From assembly GCA_041082235.1 (NCBI GenBank), contig JBDOIG010000274.1, positions 1 through 10,622 on the forward strand: a DNA stretch of 10,622 nt. Direction: 5' to 3'. Below are positions 6,407 through 10,622 of the stretch, piece by piece (within the stretch, counting starts at the first letter, position 1; each line of letters begins with the position of its first letter). The notes under the pieces are model-generated. The model worked only from the letters and a program-made list of their open reading frames with translations. It ran no database searches and had not been told where the DNA came from. This stretch comes from CALJEL01 sp041082235. Lineage in GTDB: Bacteria; Nitrospirota; Thermodesulfovibrionia; Thermodesulfovibrionales; CALJEL01. Position numbers and translations under genes: made by a program.

Positions 6407-6446
6407 CTTATTTCCACCAAGGTTTCACGGGCTAACTGCTGCACTA

Positions 6447-6470
6447 CTGCTCTGTTGCTCTGCTGCTCTA
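6447..6470. repeat. three tandem 8-bp units
   Basis: CTGCTCTG, TTGCTCTG and CTGCTCTA stand in tandem, preceded by a related CTGCTGCACTA stretch. No coding frame was identified here. It lies between the palindrome at 6389 and the composite element at 6500. Confidence 0.6.
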
Positions 6471-6477
6471 TTTTCTG

Positions 6478-6503
6478 GGTTTTAAAGGGGCAAATCCCCT
6501 TTG
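6478..6503. repeat. isolated right-type module of the palindromic repeat
   Basis: AAAGGGG and CCCCTTT arms around CAAAT (6484-6502), preceded by GGTTTT as in the right modules at 6554 and 7587. It runs straight into the left module of copy 2, sharing the TTT. Confidence 0.55.
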
Positions 6504-6585
6504 AGGGACGGAGTCCCTCAAACTCCCTATTAAATAATTCTGATTTTTATTTGGGGTTTTAAAGGGGCTGAGCCCCTTTAAGTCC
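6500..6585. repeat. composite palindromic element, copy 2, abutting tRNA-Arg(ACG)
   Basis: The left module TTTGAGGGAC/GTCCCTCAAA (6500-6522) is followed by ACTCCCTATTAAATAA, an AT-rich spacer, GGGGTTTT, and the right module TAAAGGGGC/GCCCCTTTA (6560-6580). Order, spacing and flanks match copy 1 at 472-561, including the position a few bases from the CCA end of a tRNA-Arg gene. On the minus strand it is the first thing downstream of the tRNA. Confidence 0.72.
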
Positions 6586-6662
6586 TGGCGCGGCCAGAGG
6601 GACTTGAACCCCCAACCTACGGATTCGTAGTCCGTCGCTCTATCCAGCTGAGCTATGGCCGC
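6586..6662 (-). tRNA. tRNA-Arg (ACG anticodon)
   Basis: Cloverleaf on the minus strand with acceptor GCGGCCA/TGGCCGC, discriminator G and encoded CCA. The anticodon ACG is plus-strand CGT at 6626-6628 and is expected to be edited to ICG by TadA, reading CGU, CGC and CGA. It begins 18 nt after the stop of the lipoprotein gene on the same strand. Confidence 0.97.
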
Positions 6663-6680
6663 ACCTTCAAAGCGTGATAA

Positions 6681-7175
6681 TTAACCCTTCTTTACTCCTT
6701 CCTTCAGAGTAAGTCCGTACTTGTCATGCTGGAATGGATGTATGGTAGGGAATTTTGAATAAAGCCAGCCCTTAAAGATCTCTTTACCACCCTCATAGAC
6801 AATGACCCTGACAGCTGGATTATTGGGTTCATTTGATGATGAGGTTATGGTAAGACCATCCATCTTGAAATCAGGTAAAAACTCCCCAACCTTTATCTTG
6901 AGATTTGAATTTGGTATATCATATTCACTGTTGAGTTTCACTGTAATTTCTGATGCCTTTTTTGCAATTTTATCCTCAACAACCAGCTTGACAGCATCCC
7001 ATTTTCCCTTTACAGCCTCTGGAACGATCACCTTTGTCTCACCAGGTGGCATCATAACGCCAGCCCCTGGACCTGCTTGAGCCTGTGGAACTGGCTGTTC
7101 CTCTTTTTTCTTGCAAGCACTAAAAGAGAGTGAAATTAGAAGAACCATAACCGCTATAAATATTCTTTTAACCAT
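6681..7175 (-). CDS. DUF2155-like lipoprotein
   Basis: A 164-residue predicted lipoprotein with basic MVKR, a hydrophobic core and the lipobox-like SFSA-Cys21, then a Lys/Glu/Pro-rich linker (22-50). The globular part contains GKWDAVKLVVEDK (57-69), VGEFLPDFKMDGLTITS (96-112), SNEPNNPAVRV (114-124) and EIFKGWLYSKFPTIHPFQH (132-150). Conserved Trp, Asp and the GW-FP-HPF pattern recall DUF2155 proteins, whose function is not known. I chose the ATG at 7173-7175 because it gives a proper signal peptide; GAGGAGG lies 11 nt upstream and AAGGA closer. An in-frame TTG 9 nt upstream is an alternative. The gene lies between tRNA-Ser and tRNA-Arg in the same direction. Confidence 0.88.
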   Translation of the reverse strand: MVKRIFIAVMVLLISLSFSACKKKEEQPVPQAQAGPGAGVMMPPGETKVIVPEAVKGKWDAVKLVVEDKIAKKASEITVKLNSEYDIPNSNLKIKVGEFLPDFKMDGLTITSSSNEPNNPAVRVIVYEGGKEIFKGWLYSKFPTIHPFQHDKYGLTLKEGVKKG

Positions 7176-7200
7176 TTCCTTCAAAACCTCCTCACCGGCA

Positions 7201-7229
7201 CCCCAAAAAATCTTTAGATTTTTTTGGGG
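7201..7229 (-). terminator. strong hairpin between tRNA-Ser and the lipoprotein gene
   Basis: CCCC-A6-TCT pairs with AGA-T7-GGGG with one bulged base, a long AT-rich stem closed by four G-C pairs. It lies 67 nt after the tRNA and 8 nt before the lipoprotein ribosome binding site. It may end tRNA-Ser transcription or shape the lipoprotein leader. A smaller hairpin, CCTTGA-AAA-TCAAGG, lies at 7246-7260. Confidence 0.5.
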
Positions 7230-7296
7230 ACCCCATTTCCTTTGACCTTGAAAATCAAGGTTACATATTTTAACCTCTGTCTTTTGACCTCTGCAA

Positions 7297-7389
7297 TGGC
7301 GGAGAGGCAGGGATTCGAACCCTGGGTGAGGTTTTACCCCCACAACCGCTTAGCAGGCGGCTGCCTTAGACCTACTCGGCCACCTCTCC
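7297..7389 (-). tRNA. tRNA-Ser (GCT anticodon)
   Basis: Class II tRNA of 93 nt on the minus strand with acceptor GGAGAGG/CCTCTCC, discriminator G, encoded CCA, and a long variable arm with a GGGGGTAAAACC hairpin. The anticodon GCT is plus-strand AGC at 7352-7354. It reads AGC and AGT. It has its own promoter-like sequence immediately upstream. Confidence 0.97.
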
Positions 7390-7398
7390 AGACAGATA

Positions 7399-7407
7399 AT
7401 TATAACA
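7399..7407 (-). promoter_or_regulatory. extended -10 promoter of tRNA-Ser
   Basis: TGTTATAAT on the minus strand is a perfect extended -10 element ending 9 nt before the mature tRNA 5' end. No strong -35 box is seen at 17 bp; TTGAAT at 7418-7423 is too close. Confidence 0.55.
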
Positions 7408-7496
7408 CACAGCTTTGATTCAATTCCCTCCAATAACCCCAAAGAAAGTTCCGATAGGAGATTTACAACAAACCTTAAATGGGTAGCGAGAGTATT

Positions 7497-7516
7497 CCCT
7501 GCGGCTTGCCGCAGGG
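7497..7516. repeat. palindrome of a second intergenic repeat family, copy 1
   Basis: CCCTGCGGC and GCCGCAGGG are perfect 9-bp arms around TT, preceded by ATT. The sequence at 7653-7680 shares ATTCCCTG-GGC arms, so the two are related. Confidence 0.6.
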
Positions 7517-7522
7517 TTAGAG

Positions 7523-7617
7523 CTTTGAGGGGCAAAGCCCCTCAAGCCCCCCAGCCCTTCGGATTCACTTTATATCTCTCTTTTTTGGGGTTTCAAAGGG
7601 GCTAAGCCCTTTTTAGG
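7523..7617. repeat. composite palindromic element, copy 3
   Basis: The left module CTTTGAGGGGC/GCCCCTCAAG is at 7523-7546. An AT-rich spacer containing T6 follows, then GGGGTTTC and the right module AAAGGGGC/GCCCTTTTT (7596-7615). Same order as copies at 472 and 6500, but not next to a tRNA-Arg. It shows the element is not tied strictly to tRNA ends. Confidence 0.65.
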
Positions 7618-7652
7618 AGCGAATATGATATAAAAAAAATTCCTTACATTAA

Positions 7653-7680
7653 GATTCCCTGTGGCAAGCCACAGGGAATC
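7653..7680. repeat. 28-bp near-perfect palindrome, second repeat family copy 2
   Basis: GATTCCCTGTGGC and GCCACAGGGAATC are perfect 13-bp arms separated by AA. RNA from either strand would form a very stable hairpin. It is related to the palindrome at 7497-7516. Confidence 0.65.
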
Positions 7681-7873
7681 TTCAATAAAAAGGGCAGGCT
7701 GCTGAAAGGGCTTTATCAGCGACACCTTAATATAGATCTATTAATAAGCTTACTATACCTTATCAAGCTCACCTTTTGGGTAAGAACCACCTGTTACAGA
7801 ATAAATAAAAATTTCGCTTTATAAAGCTCTTGAGGCAGACTGCCTTTTTCTAATAGCAAATAAGAGAATAACA

Positions 7874-9889
7874 TTACTCAATCAATTTTAAAAACTCCTC
7901 ATAACTTAGGGTCTTCACACCCAGGGTCCTTGCCTTTTCAAGCTTTGAGCCCGGCTCCTCTCCGACTATCAAATAACTGGTGCCCTTTGACACAGATGAT
8001 GATACATGACCTCCAAAGCTTTCTATGAGGTCTTCTATCTCTTTTCTTGGTTTTGGTAATGTTCCAGTAATCACAAATGACAGGCCATGAAGTGGTCTTT
8101 TCTCTGTAACCTTTCCCGCATAGTCAGGATTTGTGACCTTTAAGCCCATCTTCTTCATGGTCTCAAGGGTCTTTATGTTGTCAGGATTGTTAAAAAATTC
8201 GTATATAGACCTGGCAATCTTCTCCCCAATTTGTGGTATCTCTGTGAGTTTTTCCATCTTTATGCTATAGAGGTTTTCAAGGTCTTTAAAATGCCTTGCA
8301 AGGACCTTTGCCACATACTCACCCACATGGAGTATGCCAAGGCCAAAAAGGAACCTTGCAAGTGTGGTCTTCTTGCTCGCCTCTATAGCATCAATAAGGT
8401 TCTGGGCAGACTTATCAGCAAATCTGGGAAGTTTACGGAGGTCATCCTTTTTCAGTTTGTAAATATCTATAAAGTTTTTAATAAGACCATTTGAATAGAG
8501 GAGTTCAACGGTCTTTTCTCCAAACCCCTCTATATTCATTGCACCCCTGCTTGCAAAGTGTATTATCCTTTCCTGAACCTGGGCAGGGCAGTTCATGTTT
8601 ATGCACCGTACAGCAACCTCCTCAGGTTCCCTTACCACCCTGCTTCCGCATTCCGGGCATCTCTCAGGGATGGGGAAGGGTTTTTCCTTTCCAGTCCTTT
8701 TCTCTTTAATAACCATCACCACATGGGGTATCACATCTCCAGCCCTCTCAACAAGCACAGTGTCACCTATCCTTATATCCTTTCTTTCCATCTCATCCCA
8801 GTTATGGAGTGTTGACCTTGTAACAGTGACTCCACCAATCCTTACTGGCTCAAATATGGCATAGGGTGTAAGCACACCTGTCCTTCCAACTGATGCCCTG
8901 ATATCAAGTATCTTTGTTGTTGCCTGATGCGCTGGGAATTTATAGGCTATTGCCCATCGCGGTTCGCGGGTCTTAACTCCAAGTGCTTTTTGAAGAGAGA
9001 AGTCATTTACTTTTACAACAGCTCCATCTGTCTCAAAGGGCCATTTCTCACGCATGGCCTCCATTTCTTTTATGATATCTATGACCTCATTTATATTCCT
9101 TGCTGTCTTTACAATCGCAGGCGCAGGGAATCTCTTTCCTCTCAGCCATTCAATAAATTCTATCTGACTTTTGAATTCCTTTCCTTTAATAGCTCCTACA
9201 CCGTAGCAGGCAAGATGGAGTTTCCTCTTCTGGGTTATTGATGGGTCAAGCTGCCTTACAGAACCTGCAGCAGCATTTCTTGGATTTGCAAAGAGTGGCT
9301 CTCCTGTTTTTTCTCTTTCTTTGTTTAATCTTTCAAATTCGTCTATATTCATGTAAACTTCACCCCTGATGTCTATTTCCTCTGGAACATCATCACCTTC
9401 TATTCTTAAAGGAATTGATTTTATGGTCTTAATGTTCTGTGTTACATCCTCTCCTTCATAGCCATCTCCCCTTGTGGATGCCTTTTCAAGAAGACCTTTT
9501 ACATAGCTCAGTTCAATGGCAAGACCATCATATTTTGGCTCTACTGTGTATTGCACATCCTCGTTAATACCAAGAAATCTCTTTACCCTCCTGTCAAATT
9601 CCCTCAGGTCCTCTTCATTGAAGGCATTATCAAGGGACAGCATCGGTTCCTTGTGCCTGACCTTTTCAAACTTCTCAAGGGGTGGAGCACCTATCCTCTG
9701 GGTTGGAGAGTCAGGCAGGATGTAATTATATTTTTCTTCAAGCTCCTTCAGTCTCTTAAGGAGTCTGTCGTATTCCTCGTCCGAGATCACAGGAGAATCA
9801 AGGACATAATATCGGTAGTTATGATAATTGATCTCATCAACGAGTCTTTTAATCTCTGCCTTTATCTCCTCTGTGAGTTTCTCAGCCAT
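7874..9889 (-). CDS. ligA: NAD-dependent DNA ligase LigA
   Basis: Seals nicks in duplex DNA using NAD+, releasing AMP and NMN. The 671-aa length and full domain order match the family. Domain Ia helices start the protein (HNYRYYVLDSPVISDEEYD, 23-41, NAD binding). The adenylation domain has KYDG with the nucleophile Lys119, RGDGYEGEDVT (140-150) and NPRNAAAGS (202-210). Then come the OB fold, a zinc finger with Cys411, 414, 429 and 434, helix-hairpin-helix repeats (about 445-590) and a C-terminal BRCT domain (about 594-671). All key residues are present. The ATG overlaps the pncC stop by 8 nt and has GGAGG (9896-9900) 6 nt upstream, inside pncC. Confidence 0.97.
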   Translation of the reverse strand: MAEKLTEEIKAEIKRLVDEINYHNYRYYVLDSPVISDEEYDRLLKRLKELEEKYNYILPDSPTQRIGAPPLEKFEKVRHKEPMLSLDNAFNEEDLREFDRRVKRFLGINEDVQYTVEPKYDGLAIELSYVKGLLEKASTRGDGYEGEDVTQNIKTIKSIPLRIEGDDVPEEIDIRGEVYMNIDEFERLNKEREKTGEPLFANPRNAAAGSVRQLDPSITQKRKLHLACYGVGAIKGKEFKSQIEFIEWLRGKRFPAPAIVKTARNINEVIDIIKEMEAMREKWPFETDGAVVKVNDFSLQKALGVKTREPRWAIAYKFPAHQATTKILDIRASVGRTGVLTPYAIFEPVRIGGVTVTRSTLHNWDEMERKDIRIGDTVLVERAGDVIPHVVMVIKEKRTGKEKPFPIPERCPECGSRVVREPEEVAVRCINMNCPAQVQERIIHFASRGAMNIEGFGEKTVELLYSNGLIKNFIDIYKLKKDDLRKLPRFADKSAQNLIDAIEASKKTTLARFLFGLGILHVGEYVAKVLARHFKDLENLYSIKMEKLTEIPQIGEKIARSIYEFFNNPDNIKTLETMKKMGLKVTNPDYAGKVTEKRPLHGLSFVITGTLPKPRKEIEDLIESFGGHVSSSVSKGTSYLIVGEEPGSKLEKARTLGVKTLSYEEFLKLIE

Positions 9890-10403
9890 TCTGGGCCTCC
9901 ATTACTTCCAGTAAAAACTCAAGGGACTTTAAAGCAGCCCCTTCTTTGTTTTCCCTTCTCTCCCCGGTGAGCCTGAGTTCCTTTGTCCAGGTCTTATCTT
10001 TATAAGCTACACCGATATATATGAGCCCCCTTTCCTTTCCCTCAAGCACATCAGGTCCAAGATTCCCTGTGGTTGAGAGGCCATAATCAGAGCCTGTTAT
10101 CCTCATGATTGAGGATGCCATCAGGGCTGCTGTTTCCTTACTAATCACACCATATCTTCTAACCATCTCGCTGTTTATCCCGAGTATCTTCTTTTTTGCT
10201 TCTATGGAATAGGTCACTGCAGAGGCCTCAAAGAAAAGGCTTGCCCCTGGAAGTGATGTAATATAATGACTTATAAGGCCACCTGTGCATGATTCAGCAA
10301 CAGATAGTCTCAATCCCTTCTCTTTGAAGACCCTGTGAATGTGCTCAACAATTGATGGATATTCGGGTGTATTATCCTTCATATTTTTATTATAATACCA
10401 CAT
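9882..10403 (-). CDS. pncC: CinA C-terminal domain protein, NMN amidohydrolase type (PncC)
   Basis: Stand-alone CinA C-terminal domain of 173 residues; no N-terminal CinA (MoaB-like) domain is attached. PncC enzymes of this family deamidate NMN to nicotinate mononucleotide for NAD recycling. Visible motifs are LSVAESCTGGLIS (33-45), YSIEAKKKILGI (65-76) and STTGNLGPDVLEG (110-122). The last usually contains AGP, so NLGP is a variant. I chose the ATG at 10401-10403 because AAAGGAT lies 5 nt upstream; the ATG at 10382 lacks a site. The frame stays open to 10607 but that part is antisense to the divergent gene. It overlaps ligA by 8 nt, which fits joint handling of NMN. Confidence 0.9.
   Translation of the reverse strand: MWYYNKNMKDNTPEYPSIVEHIHRVFKEKGLRLSVAESCTGGLISHYITSLPGASLFFEASAVTYSIEAKKKILGINSEMVRRYGVISKETAALMASSIMRITGSDYGLSTTGNLGPDVLEGKERGLIYIGVAYKDKTWTKELRLTGERRENKEGAALKSLEFLLEVMEAQNG
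10391..10396 (+). promoter_or_regulatory. -10-like box next to the divergent gene start
   Basis: A perfect TATAAT lies 5 nt before the plus-strand ATG at 10402. If used, transcription would start at or next to the ATG, giving a leaderless message, in keeping with the absence of a ribosome binding site. No clear -35 is visible. AT-rich sequence makes chance occurrence possible. Confidence 0.3.
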
Positions 10404-10622
10404 GTTATCCTTTAAGACCTCATGCCTTACAGTACTGACCCTGTTGTCTCTCTTTCTCTCCACAGCCTCCGATGCAGCCATTATCCTTGAAGACAGGCTC
10501 TGCATAGCTGGTGAGGAGATAATGCTCAGTGCAGAGACAAAGAAAGGTCTTTTCAGAAAGGGCGGGGTGGTTGTTGAGTTTTTTATTAATAAAAGGTCAA
10601 TTGGCAAAAGCCTCTCTGGAGG
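10402..10622 (+). CDS. partial secreted protein, unknown, running off the window
   Basis: An open plus-strand frame of 73 codons reaches the window edge. It begins MLSFKTS followed by a hydrophobic stretch (about 8-20) and STASDA-A, a good signal peptide with a cleavage site near residue 25. The mature part starts AIILEDRLCIAGEEIMLSAE and then GLFRKGGVVVEFFINKRS, an alternating pattern suggesting beta structure. Codon use (AGG, ATA, CTC, GAG) matches neighbours, while the overlapping minus frame translates to a Ser-rich, antisense-looking sequence. The ATG is the first start after an in-frame TAA and overlaps the pncC start on the other strand. No ribosome binding site. Family not recognised. 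Confidence 0.6.
   Translation, partial: MLSFKTSCLTVLTLLSLFLSTASDAAIILEDRLCIAGEEIMLSAETKKGLFRKGGVVVEFFINKRSIGKSLSG

Larger units (their letters stand above)
7418..7873. other. non-coding intergenic region with palindromic repeats
   Basis: No convincing gene was found on either strand; the longest frames cross repeats and lack ribosome binding sites. The region holds the palindromes at 7497 and 7653 and composite copy 3 (7523-7617). Downstream of ligA on the minus strand are small hairpins at 7833-7845 (AGGCAG/CTGCCT) and 7701-7720 (GCTG...CAGC), the latter followed by a T5 run, so transcription from ligA probably ends in 7690-7850. Confidence 0.6.

Noticed and set aside
7176..7343. N-terminal extension of the lipoprotein to 220 aa
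   Set aside because: It would run through a strong hairpin and into tRNA-Ser, and would bury the signal peptide.
7224..7418. 64-aa plus-strand frame containing MAERQGFEPWV
   Set aside because: Antisense translation of tRNA-Ser, a common annotation artefact.
7350..7535. 61-aa minus-strand frame
   Set aside because: Overlaps tRNA-Ser and a palindromic repeat, with no ribosome binding site.
6329..7680. CRISPR array
   Set aside because: The palindromes are irregularly spaced, of two or more families, and lack uniform spacers; no cas genes are present.
8231..9241. Several plus-strand frames within ligA
   Set aside because: All are antisense to the complete and well-supported ligA.
10404..10607. 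N-terminal extension of the CinA-like protein to 241 aa
   Set aside because: The extension is Ser-rich and unlike CinA; the opposite strand carries a signal-peptide-bearing frame with native codon use, and a ribosome binding site supports the start at 10403.

Overview
The window is a bacterial chromosome segment of moderate to low GC. The protein types and gene order suggest a Nitrospirota or Deltaproteobacteria-like anaerobe. That is an inference from remembered family resemblances (an uncharacterised protein type seen in Syntrophobacter-like and Nitrospirota genomes, a DUF2155-type lipoprotein) and from the rpmE-yqhQ-prfA-prmC order. No rRNA or other decisive marker is present. Most genes lie on the minus strand.

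Right to left on the minus strand: (1) 9882-10403 and 7874-9889 hold an NMN deamidase-type CinA C-terminal protein (pncC) overlapping NAD-dependent DNA ligase (ligA) by 8 nt. A secreted-looking gene runs off the right edge on the plus strand, and its ATG shares the CATG palindrome with the pncC start. (2) 7390-7873 has no gene but several palindromic repeats. (3) tRNA-Ser(GCT), a DUF2155-like lipoprotein and tRNA-Arg(ACG) follow in one direction. (4) 6326-6585 is a convergent intergenic region full of palindromes and a short tandem repeat. (5) A divergent pair follows: an unrecognised 168-aa Cys/His-bearing protein on plus and a 342-aa uncharacterised protein on minus, separated by a control region with a strong inverted repeat. 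(6) 4530 down to 562 is a long co-directional run: rpmE, yqhQ (DUF1385), prfA, prmC, purE, tRNA-Pro(TGG), tRNA-Arg(TCT). (7) At the left end, two tiny membrane proteins, the first with an apparent frame disruption in an A7 run, precede tRNA-His(GTG).

Functionally, rpmE, prfA and prmC serve translation: ribosomal protein L31, release factor 1, and the methylase that modifies the release factor GGQ motif. purE belongs to purine synthesis. ligA and pncC are chemically linked, because NAD-dependent ligase releases NMN and PncC-type enzymes deamidate NMN for NAD re-synthesis.

No defence system, CRISPR array, integrase or transposase is visible. The most unusual features are a family of roughly 90-bp composite palindromic elements, two of which abut the 3' ends of two different tRNA-Arg genes; the divergent operator-like region at 5742-5797; the possible slippage start of a small membrane protein; and tRNA genes repeatedly tucked 9-21 nt behind protein genes.
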